From contig JASLEG010000332.1 of assembly GCA_030151225.1 (NCBI GenBank), forward strand, positions 1-16,171: a DNA stretch of 16,171 nucleotides, written 5' to 3'. The position numbers and the translations under genes are program-made. This document shows, piece by piece, positions 6,471-14,704 of the stretch. The notes under the pieces were generated by a model. It worked only from the letters and a program-made list of their open reading frames with translations. It ran no database searches and was not told where the DNA came from. This DNA comes from Burkholderia sp. GTDB taxonomy: Bacteria; Pseudomonadota; Gammaproteobacteria; Burkholderiales; Burkholderiaceae. Positions within the stretch are counted from its first letter, which is position 1. The number at the start of each line of letters is the position of its first letter.

Positions 6471-7274
6471 TCAGTGGCCGAGCGGCAGCGCCTGCACGCC
6501 GTCGGCGTCGATGCGCAGATAGCCGCCGCGTGCCGCGCCGTGGTCGAGATCCCAGTCGGGCAGCACCCAGCGCGTGCCTTCGGGTTCCGCGTGGCGCGCG
6601 GGGCGATGGGTGTGGCCGTGGATCATGGTGTCCGCGGCACTGCGCCGGAACAGGTCGGCCACGCCGCCGCGCGTGACGTCGTAGCGCGGCAGGGGCGGGC
6701 GCTCGCGTCCGCTCTCGCTCTTCGCGCGCATGCGCTCGGCCAGCCTGCGCCGCCAGCGCAGCGAGCGCGCGAGGAACAGCCACTGCGCGAGCCGGTTGCG
6801 CGCGAAGCCGCGAAACATCTGATAGCCGCGATCGGCCGTGCATTGCGCGTCGCCGTGCGCGAGCACGATGCGCCTGCCGAAGGCGAGCACCACCGACGGG
6901 TCCGGCACGAGTATCGCGCCGGCCGCCTGCATGAAGCGCCGCCCGAGCAGGAAATCGCGGTTGCCGTGCATCACGTACAGCGTGATGCCGCGCTCGGCGA
7001 GCGTGTGCATCAGCGCCGCCATGCGCTGGGCGAAGGGGTCGTCATCGAGGATGTCGTCGCCGACCCAGTATTCGAACAGATCCCCTAGGATGAACACCGA
7101 GTCGGCATTGTCGGCCGTCACGCGCACGAAGTGCTCGAACGCGGCGACGGTCTGCGGAATCGCGTCGCTCAGGTGCAGATCGGAGATGAACAGAAACGGG
7201 CGTGCCGAATGCGCGAGCCCGTGCTCGCCCGGCACGCCCCCGGAGACGCTTCGCGGCGGAGTTTCCTGCAGCAT
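6471..7274 (-). CDS. lpxH: UDP-2,3-diacylglucosamine diphosphatase LpxH
   Basis: LpxH cleaves UDP-2,3-diacylglucosamine to lipid X and UMP at the inner membrane surface, the fourth step of lipid A synthesis. The 267-residue protein has the full calcineurin-like metallophosphatase set for two manganese ions: DLHLS (Asp32, His34), GDLFEYWVGDD (Asp65), HGNRD (Asn105), LAHGD (His140) and GHTHRP (His221, His223). It has about 25 unrelated residues before the first strand, so it is slightly longer than E. coli LpxH (240). A GAGGAGG ribosome site supports the ATG at 7274. It is the last gene of the ppiA-ppiB-lpxH group and lies 22 bases from ppiB. It is convergent with the cysE remnant. Confidence 0.96.
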   Translation of the reverse strand: MLQETPPRSVSGGVPGEHGLAHSARPFLFISDLHLSDAIPQTVAAFEHFVRVTADNADSVFILGDLFEYWVGDDILDDDPFAQRMAALMHTLAERGITLYVMHGNRDFLLGRRFMQAAGAILVPDPSVVLAFGRRIVLAHGDAQCTADRGYQMFRGFARNRLAQWLFLARSLRWRRRLAERMRAKSESGRERPPLPRYDVTRGGVADLFRRSAADTMIHGHTHRPARHAEPEGTRWVLPDWDLDHGAARGGYLRIDADGVQALPLGH

Positions 7275-7296
7275 CGAAGTGCCTCCTCGTGCCGCG

Positions 7297-7788
7297 TCAG
7301 ACCACCACGGCCTTTTCGATCACGACGTCGTCGTTCGGCACGTCCTGATGGAAGCCCTTGCTGCCCGTCTTCACGGCCTTGATCTTGTCGACCACGTCCT
7401 GGCCTTCCACGACCTTGCCGAACACGGCGTAGCCCCAGCCTTGCGGCGTCGGCGACGAGTGGTTCAGGAAGTCGTTGTCGTTGACGTTGATGAAGAACTG
7501 GGCCGTGGCCGAGTGCGGATCGTTGGTACGCGCCATCGCCAGCGTGTAGGTGGCGTTCTTCAGGCCGTTGTTGGCCTCGTTCTGGATCGGTGCGTTGGTC
7601 GGCTTCTGCTTCATGCCCGGCTCGAAACCGCCGCCCTGGATCATGAAGCCGTTGATCACGCGATGGAACACCGTGCCGTCGTAATGGCCGGCCTTGACGT
7701 AGGCGAGGAAGTTCTCGGCGGACTTCGGTGCCTTGGCTTCGTCGAGTTCGATCTTGATCACGCCGTGGTTCGTATGCAGTTCAACCAT
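7297..7788 (-). CDS. ppiB: Cytoplasmic peptidyl-prolyl cis-trans isomerase B (cyclophilin)
   Basis: A 163-residue cyclophilin that speeds isomerisation of bonds before proline during protein folding. There is no signal peptide, so it is the cytoplasmic form. The core FHRVINGFMIQGGGFEPGM and the later AMARTNDPHSATAQFFIN carry the catalytic Arg and the Phe/Met/Gln residues of the active site, and WGYAVFGKVVEGQDVVD completes the fold. Length equals E. coli PpiB (164). AAGGAA lies upstream of the ATG at 7788. It probably shares a transcript with ppiA upstream and lpxH downstream. Confidence 0.97.
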   Translation of the reverse strand: MVELHTNHGVIKIELDEAKAPKSAENFLAYVKAGHYDGTVFHRVINGFMIQGGGFEPGMKQKPTNAPIQNEANNGLKNATYTLAMARTNDPHSATAQFFINVNDNDFLNHSSPTPQGWGYAVFGKVVEGQDVVDKIKAVKTGSKGFHQDVPNDDVVIEKAVVV

Positions 7789-7826
7789 GATGGTTCCTTC
7801 GTCTTCGTTGAGGTTGGATGAAATGG

Positions 7827-7858
7827 CACGCGGCCGGTCGGGACGACACGGCCGCGTG
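7827..7858 (-). terminator. Strong hairpin between ppiA and ppiB
   Basis: CACGCGGCCG (7827-7836) and CGGCCGCGTG (7849-7858) are perfect inverted repeats. The loop can extend the stem by GTCG/CGAC with one bulged A, leaving a 3-base turn. It sits 32 bases after the ppiA stop on the transcribed strand. No T-run follows, so partial termination, Rho-assisted release or protection of the ppiA message end are all possible. Confidence 0.55.
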
Positions 7859-7890
7859 ACAGGGCGCGTCTGTGCGCGCTGGATTTCGGG

Positions 7891-8475
7891 TTATTGGGTG
7901 ACGATGCTGGCCGAGTCGATCACGACCGGCGTGGCCGGTACGTCGCGCATGGTGCCGCGCACCGTGGTGGGCGTGGCCTCGATCTTCCTGACCACGTCCA
8001 TGCCCGACACCACCTTGCCGAACACGGCATAGCCGTTGCCGTCCGGATTCGGGTAGTCGAGGTTGCTGTTGTCGACCGTGTTGATGAAGAACTGCGCGGT
8101 GGCCGAGTTCGGATCGCTGGTGCGTGCCATGGCGATCGAGCCGGCCACGTTCTTCAGGCCGTTGCGGCTTTCGAGCGGGATCGGCGCGCGCGTCGGCTTC
8201 TCGTCGAAGTTGGCCTTGTAGCCGCCGCCCTGGATCATGAAGCCGGCGATCACGCGGTGGAACAGCGTGCCGTTGTACTGGCCGGACTTCACGTAGTCGA
8301 GGAAGTTGGCCACCGTCTTCGGCGCCTTCTCCGGATACAGCTCGACGCGGATGTCGCCCTGCGAGGTCTTCAGTTGCACCACCGGGTGCGAGACGGCCGG
8401 CTGGGCCGTTTGCGCGAAGGCGGGCGCGGTCGCGACGAGAGCGGCGCTGCCGAGCGCCAACCACAGACGTTTCAT
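7891..8475 (-). CDS. ppiA: Periplasmic peptidyl-prolyl cis-trans isomerase A (cyclophilin)
   Basis: A 194-residue cyclophilin with a typical signal peptide (MKRLWLALGS, then a hydrophobic stretch, and AFA cleaved before Gln22), so it acts in the periplasm on secreted and outer-membrane proteins. The catalytic core is FHRVIAGFMIQGGGYKANF, followed by IAMARTSDPNSATAQFFIN and GYAVFGKVVSGMDVV. The mature domain is clearly related to ppiB next door and the two genes look like an old tandem duplication. E. coli PpiA has 190 residues. AGAGGAT lies before the ATG at 8475. It lies 51 bases after the TPR gene, probably on one transcript. Confidence 0.96.
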   Translation of the reverse strand: MKRLWLALGSAALVATAPAFAQTAQPAVSHPVVQLKTSQGDIRVELYPEKAPKTVANFLDYVKSGQYNGTLFHRVIAGFMIQGGGYKANFDEKPTRAPIPLESRNGLKNVAGSIAMARTSDPNSATAQFFINTVDNSNLDYPNPDGNGYAVFGKVVSGMDVVRKIEATPTTVRGTMRDVPATPVVIDSASIVTQ

Positions 8476-8526
8476 GACGATCCTCTGGATGTTGGAAAGG
8501 TGACGTGTGCCTGGCGTGCCTGCGTG

Positions 8527-9243
8527 TCAGTTCGACGGCGCGAGATACGGCGGCGTCGCCGGCGAGGCGCCGCCGGCACCGAACTGGAACGTCGGCGACA
8601 GCGGCAGCGTGGTGGTGGACACGTTCGCCGCGGCCTGGTTCGACAGCGCGCTCGCGCGGCTCGCGCCGGACGAAGCGGCGGCACCCGAGGCGGCCTTCGG
8701 CGACACGATGCGTTCGATGTCGGACAGACGCTGCGCCGTGGTGCCGCTCGTGAGGCCGAGCTTCTGCGCGCGCTGGTACGATTCGGCCGCGAGCCGCAGG
8801 TACAGGTCGCCGAGGTTCTCGTAGGCGAGGCCGTAATCCGGGTTCGCCTGGGTGGCCGTGACGAGCGCGGCGCGCGCGTCGTCGTAGCGACCGTGCTTGG
8901 CGTACAGGGCGGCGAGATTGTTGTACGGCTCGGGCAGCTCCGGGTAGGCCTGGGTGATCGCGACGAACTGGCGGATCGCGTCGTCGTCGCGGTTCAGGCG
9001 CGCGAGCACGGTGCCGCGCTTGAACTGCGCCTGCACGTCGCGCGGGTTCGAGGCGATGCGCGCGTCGAGCCGCGAAAGCGCCGCGGACCAGTCGTGATTC
9101 GTGATGGAAGCGTCGATGTCGGGCGTGCCGTCGGCGGTGGCGGGAGCCTTCTGTGCCATGGCCGGACATGCCAGCGCCGCGCCGAGGAGGGCGGTCGCAA
9201 CGAGGGTCGCAGCGCTCGGTGCGCGGCCGCGGGAAGATTTCAT
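8527..9243 (-). CDS. Secreted tetratricopeptide-repeat protein
   Basis: A 238-residue protein with an N-terminal signal peptide: basic start, hydrophobic segment at about residues 11-26, and AMA cleaved before Gln31. After it come three or so TPR helical hairpins (roughly residues 48-155), seen as AALSRLDARIASNPRDVQAQFKRG, AIRQFVAITQAYPELPEPYNNLAALYAKHGRYDDA and ATQANPDYGLAYENLGDLYLRLA. The C-terminal 70 residues are rich in Ala, Ser and Pro and look disordered. TPRs bind partner proteins; the partner is unknown. A lipoprotein is less likely, as ALAC is a poor lipobox. The ATG at 9243 is chosen because the signal peptide starts there. The gene heads the ppiA-ppiB-lpxH cluster and is divergent from cysS, which suggests an envelope-folding role, but that is inferred. 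Confidence 0.85.
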   Translation of the reverse strand: MKSSRGRAPSAATLVATALLGAALACPAMAQKAPATADGTPDIDASITNHDWSAALSRLDARIASNPRDVQAQFKRGTVLARLNRDDDAIRQFVAITQAYPELPEPYNNLAALYAKHGRYDDARAALVTATQANPDYGLAYENLGDLYLRLAAESYQRAQKLGLTSGTTAQRLSDIERIVSPKAASGAAASSGASRASALSNQAAANVSTTTLPLSPTFQFGAGGASPATPPYLAPSN

Positions 9244-9267
9244 AGGCTCAAATCGCAATGTTATACT
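9239..9267 (+). promoter_or_regulatory. Candidate promoter of cysS
   Basis: TTCATA (9239-9244) and TATACT (9262-9267) are separated by 17 bases, a reasonable sigma-70 match. It overlaps the start codon of the divergent TPR gene and implies a cysS leader of about 200 bases, in which I see no distinct structure. Confidence 0.4.
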
Positions 9268-9474
9268 CCGAGCCATTCTAGCAAATCGTCCGCGCGTTCC
9301 GGCGAGCCGCGGACTGTCTTTTGCCTCTCGCGGTGATTCCCGCCTCGTCTGCCGTCCGTCCGGCGTGTCCGTGTCGGCGGTGCGTCGAACCGGGCCGCGG
9401 CGGGTGTCCCACGCGGAACGCACATGCAGGCGCCCATCGCCAGGGCGGCACCCATCGGCTCTCGTTTCATCTCT

Positions 9475-10869
9475 ATGGATTCTCTGCGCATCTACAACAC
9501 GCTCGCGCGTGACAAGCAAGTGTTCGCGCCGCGGCAGCCCGGCGAAGTGCGAATGTACGTGTGCGGCATCACCGTATACGACTACTGCCACGTGGGGCAT
9601 GCGCGCATGGTGGTGGTGTTCGACCTGGTGCAGCGCTGGCTGCGCGCGAGCGGCTACCGCGTGACGTACGTGCGCAACATCACCGACATCGACGACAAGA
9701 TCATCCGCCGCGCCGTGGAAAACGGCGAGACCATCGCGGCGCTGACCGATCGCTTCATCTCGGCGATGCACGAGGATTTCGACGCGCTCGGCATCGAGCG
9801 GCCCGATCACGAGCCGCGTGCCACGCACTTCATCCCGCAGATGCTCGGCATGATCGAGAAGCTCGAGGCGAACGGCTACGCGTATCAGGCCGCCGACGGC
9901 GACGTCAATTACGCCGTGCGCAAGTTCGCGAACTACGGCCGCCTGTCTGGCAAGTCGCTCGACGACCTGCGCGCCGGCGAGCGCGTCGGCACCAACGACG
10001 CCAAGCAGGATCCGCTCGACTTCGTGCTGTGGAAGCGCGCGAAGCCCGAGGAGCCGGCCGACACGCGCTGGGAATCGAAGTACGGCCTCGGCCGCCCGGG
10101 CTGGCACATCGAGTGTTCGGCGATGGGCTGCACGCTGCTCGGCGAGCACTTCGACATCCACGGCGGCGGCCAGGACCTGCAGTTCCCGCATCACGAGAAC
10201 GAGATCGCGCAGAGCGAGGGCGCCTCGGGCGAGACCTTCGTCGACTACTGGATGCACAACGGCTTCGTGCAGGTGGACAGCGAGAAGATGTCGAAATCGC
10301 TCGGCAACTTCTTCACGATCCGCGACGTGCTCGCGAAGTACGACGCCGAGGTGATGCGCTTCTTCATCGTACGCACCCATTACCGCTCGCCGCTCAACTA
10401 CAGCGAAGTGCATCTCGACGATGCGCGCGCCGCGCTCACGCGCCTGTACACCGCGCTGAAGGACGTGACGCCCGACGCGGCGCCGCTCGATCGCGACGAG
10501 CCGTACGCGCAGCGCTTCGCGGCCGCGATGAACGACGACTTCAACACGGCGCTGGCCGTGTCGGTGCTGTTCGAGCTGGCCGGCGAGGTGAACCGCGGCG
10601 CATCGCCCGCGCTCGCGCGTCAGCTCAAGCATCTGGGCGCGCTGCTCGGGCTGCTCGGGCGCGACGCGCGCGCGTTCCTGCAACAGGCCACCGGCGCGAC
10701 CGGCGACACGCTCGACGCCGCGGCGATCGAGGCGCAGATCGCCGCGCGCGTGGCGGCCAAGCAGGGGAAGAACTATGCCGAAGCGGACCGGATCCGGGCG
10801 CAGCTGCTCGAGGCCGGTGTCGCGCTTGAAGACAAACCGGGCGGGTTGACCGAATGGCGTCGCGTTTGA
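9475..10869 (+). CDS. cysS: Cysteinyl-tRNA synthetase
   Basis: A 464-residue class I synthetase that activates cysteine with ATP and attaches it to tRNA-Cys. The HIGH motif is HVGH (39-42) and the KMSKS loop is at 271-275. The zinc site that recognises the cysteine thiol is Cys30, Cys214, His239 and Glu243 (in VCGIT, IECSAMG and FPHHENE), as in E. coli. C-terminal helical and anticodon-binding regions run to the end, and the length matches E. coli (461). The ATG at 9475 gives MDSLRIYNTLARDKQ, as in homologues, but lacks a good ribosome site. An in-frame ATG at 9424, preceded by GGAA, would add 17 residues. It is essential and intact, in contrast to the cysE remnant nearby. Confidence 0.97.
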   Translation: MDSLRIYNTLARDKQVFAPRQPGEVRMYVCGITVYDYCHVGHARMVVVFDLVQRWLRASGYRVTYVRNITDIDDKIIRRAVENGETIAALTDRFISAMHEDFDALGIERPDHEPRATHFIPQMLGMIEKLEANGYAYQAADGDVNYAVRKFANYGRLSGKSLDDLRAGERVGTNDAKQDPLDFVLWKRAKPEEPADTRWESKYGLGRPGWHIECSAMGCTLLGEHFDIHGGGQDLQFPHHENEIAQSEGASGETFVDYWMHNGFVQVDSEKMSKSLGNFFTIRDVLAKYDAEVMRFFIVRTHYRSPLNYSEVHLDDARAALTRLYTALKDVTPDAAPLDRDEPYAQRFAAAMNDDFNTALAVSVLFELAGEVNRGASPALARQLKHLGALLGLLGRDARAFLQQATGATGDTLDAAAIEAQIAARVAAKQGKNYAEADRIRAQLLEAGVALEDKPGGLTEWRRV

Positions 10870-10912
10870 TCGCGCACCGTTCGCTCAGCTGACCCGCCAG
10901 GCAGGAGGCAAG

Positions 10913-11785
10913 ATGGCAACGGGCAGGAAAGCGCCGGCGAAGGGCGCGGCACGCGCGCCGACGGCAGCGCCGGCATCCGCGAAACGCGCGGCGGCCGGCA
11001 AGGTCGCGGCCAGGCGCGCGGCCAACGGTGTGGCGCACGCGCCGGCGAAGGCCCGCGATGGAGCGGAGCGTCGCGAGCTCGCGATCGAGGTGGCCGACGG
11101 CGCCGCGCGCAAGGCGCGCGAGCCGGAAGCCGCCGCGCCGCAGGCGCATGCCGAGGCCGCCGTGGTGGTGCGCCCGCCGTACTGGGACAAGGCCTGCGCC
11201 GATCTCGTCAAGCGCGACCGCATCCTCAAGAAGCTGATCCCGAAGTTCGGCCCCGCGCATCTCGTCAAGCGCGGCGATCCGTTCGTCACGCTCGCGCGCT
11301 CGGTGGTGGGCCAGCAGATCTCCGTGGCGTCGGCGCAGGCCGTGTGGGCCGCGATCGAGGCCGCCTGCCCGAAGCTCTCGCCGCAGCAGGTGATCCGCCT
11401 CGGCCTCGACAAGCTCGGCGCGTGCGGGCTGTCCAAGCGCAAGTCCGAATACATCCTCGATCTCGCCCAGCACTTCGTGTCGGGCGCGCTGCACGTCGAT
11501 ACCTGGACCTCGATGGACGACGAGGCCGTGATCGCCGAACTCACGCAGATCCGCGGCATCGGCCGCTGGACCGCCGAGATGTTCCTGATCTTCAACCTGT
11601 CGCGTCCCGACGTGCTGCCGCTCGACGATCCCGGCCTGATCCGCGCGATCAGCGTCAACTACTTCAGCGGCGAACCGGTCACGCGCAGCGAGGCCCGCGA
11701 GGTCGCCGCCAACTGGGAGCCGTGGCGTACTGTCGCAACCTGGTACATGTGGCGCAGCCTCGATCCCGAAAACGGCGACGCTTGA
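10913..11785 (+). CDS. DNA-3-methyladenine glycosylase, AlkA-like HhH-GPD family
   Basis: A 290-residue base-excision repair glycosylase that should remove alkylated bases such as 3-methyladenine. The HhH-GPD core begins near residue 88 (PPYWDKACADLVKRDRILKKLI). The helix-hairpin-helix is at about 210-222 (LTQIRGIGRWTAEM), and the catalytic Asp is Asp239 in LPLDDPGL, matching Asp238 of AlkA. There are no iron-sulphur cysteines, which argues against MutY or endonuclease III. The first 85 or so residues are a low-complexity Ala/Lys/Arg tail with KAPAK-like repeats, absent from E. coli AlkA. The start ATG at 10913 has an excellent AGGAGG site. It lies 43 bases after cysS. The AlkA N-terminal domain is lacking, so it belongs to the shorter AlkA-like group. 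Confidence 0.92.
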   Translation: MATGRKAPAKGAARAPTAAPASAKRAAAGKVAARRAANGVAHAPAKARDGAERRELAIEVADGAARKAREPEAAAPQAHAEAAVVVRPPYWDKACADLVKRDRILKKLIPKFGPAHLVKRGDPFVTLARSVVGQQISVASAQAVWAAIEAACPKLSPQQVIRLGLDKLGACGLSKRKSEYILDLAQHFVSGALHVDTWTSMDDEAVIAELTQIRGIGRWTAEMFLIFNLSRPDVLPLDDPGLIRAISVNYFSGEPVTRSEAREVAANWEPWRTVATWYMWRSLDPENGDA

Positions 11786-11832
11786 TAACCCATTGCTATT
11801 ATTGAGATTGGGTCGATAGTTTCGCCCCGGTC

Positions 11833-11858
11833 TTGACGCGAACGAGCGCGGTTAGAAT
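11833..11858 (+). promoter_or_regulatory. Candidate promoter of accA
   Basis: TTGACG (11833-11838) and TAGAAT (11853-11858) are good hexamers, but the spacing is only 14 bases. Reading the -10 as GAATAC gives 16. They lie 32-57 bases before the accA start, in the only A/T-richer gap nearby. Confidence 0.4.
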
Positions 11859-11889
11859 ACGCGCTGCCGCACGACTAGGATTCCCATAC

Positions 11890-12861
11890 ATGAAGACCAC
11901 TTTTCTGGATTTCGAACAGCCGATCGCCGAACTCGAAGGCAAGATCGAGGAACTGCGATTCGTGCAGGACGATTCGGCCGTCGACATTTCGGAAGAGATC
12001 GAGCGTCTCTCGAAGAAGAGCCAGCAGCTGACGAAGGACCTCTACGCGAATCTGTCGCCGTGGCAGGTCTCGCAGATCGCGCGTCATCCGCAGCGCCCGT
12101 ACACGCTCGATTACGTGAACGAGCTGTTCACCGATTTCCACGAACTGCACGGCGACCGCGCGTTCGCCGACGACCAGTCGATCATCGGCGGTCTGGCGCG
12201 CTTCAGCGGCAACCCGTGCATGGTGATCGGCCATCAGAAGGGCCGCGACACCAAGGAGCGCGCCGCGCGCAATTTCGGCATGCCGCGTCCGGAAGGCTAT
12301 CGCAAGGCCGAGCGCCTGATGCGCCTGGCCGAGAAGTTCGGCCTGCCGATCTTCACCTTCGTCGACACGCCGGGCGCGTACCCGGGCATCGGCGCCGAGG
12401 AGCGCGGCCAGTCGGAGGCGATCGGCCGCAACCTGTACGTGATGGCCGAGCTGAAGACGCCGATCATCACCACCATCATCGGCGAAGGCGGTTCGGGCGG
12501 CGCGCTGGCCGTGGCCGTGGCCGACACCGTGCTGATGCTGCAGTTCTCCACCTATTCGGTGATCTCGCCGGAAGGCTGCGCGTCGATCCTCTGGAAGAGC
12601 GCGGCGAAGGCGCCCGAGGCGGCCGAGGCGCTGGGCCTGACCGCGCATCGCCTGAAGGCGCTGGGCCTGATCGACAAGATCGTCAACGAGCCGCTGGGCG
12701 GCGCGCATCGCGATCCGAAGGGCATGGCCGCGCTGCTGCGCCGTGCGCTAGCCGACACGTTGCGCCAGTTCCAGGGCATGAGCATCGATACGCTGCGCGA
12801 GCGCCGCATCGAACGCCTGCTGGGCTACGGCAAGTTCAAGGAAACGACGCCGGGCCTGTGA
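11890..12861 (+). CDS. accA: Acetyl-CoA carboxylase carboxyltransferase subunit alpha
   Basis: With AccD this 323-residue subunit forms the carboxyltransferase that moves CO2 from biotin to acetyl-CoA, making malonyl-CoA for fatty acid synthesis. The N-terminus (MKTTFLDFEQPIAELEGKIEELR) is the usual coiled AccA helix. The crotonase-like core has GHQKGRDTKER, FVDTPGAYPGIGAEERGQ, IIGEGGSGGALAVAVAD and SVISPEGCASILWK, which hold the acyl-CoA and carboxybiotin oxyanion sites. Length fits E. coli AccA (319). The ATG at 11890 is preceded by AGGA. No accD is in the window, which is normal for this group. tilS follows after 46 bases. Confidence 0.98.
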   Translation: MKTTFLDFEQPIAELEGKIEELRFVQDDSAVDISEEIERLSKKSQQLTKDLYANLSPWQVSQIARHPQRPYTLDYVNELFTDFHELHGDRAFADDQSIIGGLARFSGNPCMVIGHQKGRDTKERAARNFGMPRPEGYRKAERLMRLAEKFGLPIFTFVDTPGAYPGIGAEERGQSEAIGRNLYVMAELKTPIITTIIGEGGSGGALAVAVADTVLMLQFSTYSVISPEGCASILWKSAAKAPEAAEALGLTAHRLKALGLIDKIVNEPLGGAHRDPKGMAALLRRALADTLRQFQGMSIDTLRERRIERLLGYGKFKETTPGL

Positions 12862-12907
12862 GCCCCGCGGCCATTCCCGCGATGCCCGAATATCGCGCCG
12901 GTTGCCG

Positions 12908-14356
12908 ATGAATACTCCGAACGATCCCTCCGCGGACCGCCTCGTGCTCGACGCGGTCCGCGTTGCTTTGGAAGGCCTGCCCGGCGACGCGACCCTCGCG
13001 TTCGCCTACAGCGGCGGGCTCGATTCCACCGTGCTGCTCGACGCCGCCGTGCGCGTGGCCGGCGCCGCGCGCTGCGTGGCGCTGCACGTGCATCACGGGC
13101 TCAGCGGCAATGCCGATGCCTGGGCCGCGCATGCCGCCGATACCGCCGCCGCACTCGGCGTGCGCTTCGAGGCCGAGCGGGTGGAGGTGCCGCGCGAGAC
13201 CGGGCTCGGCGTCGAGGCGAGCGCGCGCGAGGTGCGCTATCGCGCGCTCGACGCGCTCGGCGAGCGCCACGGCGCGCAGGCGCTGTGGCTCGCCCAGCAC
13301 GCCGACGATCAGGCCGAGACCGTGCTGCTGCAGTTGCTGCGCGGCGCGGGGCTGGCTGGCATGGCCGCGATGGCGCCGCGCTATCTGCCGGCCGGCGCGC
13401 GCATCGTGCGTGTGCGGCCGCTGCTGCATCTGTTGCGCGCGCAACTGGAGCGCTACGCCGAGGCGCGCGCGCTGCGCTGGATCGACGACGAATCGAATAC
13501 CGACACGCGCTATGCGCGCAATGCGCTGCGGCTCGACGTGCTGCCGGCGCTGTCGGTGCATTTCCCCGGCTTTCGCGACGCGCTCGCGCGCACCGCGCAG
13601 CACGCGGCGGCCGGGCAGCGCCTGCTCGACGTGCTGGCCGTCGACGATCTGGCCGGCGTGATTGCGGGCGAGGACGGCCGCGTGCTGTCGCGCGAGCGCC
13701 TGCTCGCGTTCGACGACGAACGCGGCGCGAACCTGTTGCGCTACTGGATGCGCACGCTCGGGCTGCCCGGCGCCTCGGCCGCGCGGCTCGCCGAAATGAT
13801 CCGGCAACTGCGCGCCACGCAGGTCGCGCATGCGCTGCGCATCGACCACGCCGGGCAATGCCTGCGGGTCTATCGCGACGACGTTTACTGGGAAGCCGGC
13901 GACAGCGCCGACCCGGCCGACGACGGCCGCGCGCGCGCGCGGCCCGTCACGCGGCTCGACTGGGCGGGGCAGGAGGTCTGGCATCTGCCGGCCTGGCGCG
14001 GCAGCTTCGTGTTCGCGCCGGTCGCGGCCGACGCCGCGGGCGAGGCGCCCGAGGCGCTCGCCGACGTGGTGGACGAGGCCACGCTGATGCGTGCGCCGCT
14101 CGCCGTGCTGGCCCGCAGTGGCGGCGAGCGCATGCGCGCCGCGCCGGCCGGCCCGTCGCGCACGCTGAAGAACCTGTTCCAGGAGCGCGGCGTGCCGTCC
14201 TGGCAGCGCGACGTCCCGCTGCTGCACGTCGGCGACACGCTGCTCTACGTGCCGCGGCTCGGCGTCAATCGCGCGAGCGAGGCGGCCGGGCAGGGCGCGG
14301 CACCGGGCACCGCGCGGCGGCGCATCGAATGGCGGCCCGATCTGGTGCTCGCCTGA
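12908..14356 (+). CDS. tilS: tRNA(Ile)-lysidine synthase
   Basis: TilS adds lysine to C34 of the CAU-anticodon isoleucine tRNA using ATP, so that it reads AUA and is charged with isoleucine. It is essential. The 482-residue protein has the PP-loop SGGLDS at 35-40, then LHVHHGLSGNAD and the AQHADDQAETVLLQLLRGAGL block that binds ATP and tRNA. WIDDESNTDTRYARNALR follows, as in family members. The C-terminal tRNA-binding domain contains SRTLKNLFQERGVPSWQRDVPLL. The ATG at 12908 is preferred; a TTG at 12902 would add two residues. Neither has a strong ribosome site. It is probably cotranscribed with accA. Confidence 0.96.
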   Translation: MNTPNDPSADRLVLDAVRVALEGLPGDATLAFAYSGGLDSTVLLDAAVRVAGAARCVALHVHHGLSGNADAWAAHAADTAAALGVRFEAERVEVPRETGLGVEASAREVRYRALDALGERHGAQALWLAQHADDQAETVLLQLLRGAGLAGMAAMAPRYLPAGARIVRVRPLLHLLRAQLERYAEARALRWIDDESNTDTRYARNALRLDVLPALSVHFPGFRDALARTAQHAAAGQRLLDVLAVDDLAGVIAGEDGRVLSRERLLAFDDERGANLLRYWMRTLGLPGASAARLAEMIRQLRATQVAHALRIDHAGQCLRVYRDDVYWEAGDSADPADDGRARARPVTRLDWAGQEVWHLPAWRGSFVFAPVAADAAGEAPEALADVVDEATLMRAPLAVLARSGGERMRAAPAGPSRTLKNLFQERGVPSWQRDVPLLHVGDTLLYVPRLGVNRASEAAGQGAAPGTARRRIEWRPDLVLA

Positions 14357-14704
14357 TTCGCTGATTCGATGGCACTCCGTTTGATCGATCCCCACTAATC
14401 CGCGCCAAACCGGTGCATTTCCGGAATTGGTGCCGGACCAGATCGGTCAACTTGTCAAGCCGGGCCCGATGGAGTAAGCTCAAGCGTTTGCCCGGCTCGA
14501 TTTTTCGAGCGTCTTGTGCAGGTTTTCCGCGTGACGTACCCGGTTTGCGCGGCCTGATCCGCCTTCCGGGCAATTCCGCCACGCCAGCGTGCTGCATCCG
14601 CCGTTCCTTCCGCCGTCGTCCACCGCCACAAGCCGCGTGTCCGATCGGCAGCGCGGTCTCCAGCGCAGCGCGCCCGTGCGGTTCCTCTCCAGTTCTGAAT
14701 GACA
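14357..14704 (+). other. tilS-lysC intergenic region and lysC leader (348 bp)
   Basis: I see no gene here. It holds a candidate promoter at 14452-14480, a small hairpin GCTCGA-TTTT-TCGAGC at 14495-14510, and then about 190 bases of leader. No lysine riboswitch is recognisable, and no short leader peptide with a run of lysine or threonine codons stands out. Confidence 0.5.
14452..14480 (+). promoter_or_regulatory. Candidate sigma-70 promoter of lysC
   Basis: TTGTCA (14452-14457) and TAAGCT (14475-14480) have the ideal 17-base spacing. Transcription would start near 14487, giving a leader of roughly 215 bases before lysC. Confidence 0.5.

Noticed and set aside
7297..8475. ppiA and ppiB as a recent duplication or misassembly
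   Set aside because: They share family motifs but differ through most of their sequence, and one has a signal peptide. The tandem pair is normal for this genus.
8527..10683. A 718-codon open frame on the minus strand covering cysS and running into the TPR gene
   Set aside because: It is the antisense shadow of cysS in GC-rich DNA. Only the part from 9243 down has a signal peptide and TPR repeats. The upstream part is Arg/His/Val-rich with no family resemblance.
12836..14395. Long antisense open frame over tilS (519 codons), and similar ones over lysC, lpxH and amiE
   Set aside because: The composition (Arg, Ala, His, Gln rich) is typical of reverse-strand frames in very GC-rich genes. The opposite strand holds clear conserved enzymes.
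14481..14704. Lysine riboswitch in the lysC leader
   Set aside because: No five-helix arrangement or conserved lysine-box core could be recognised, and lysine riboswitches are not typical of this bacterial group.
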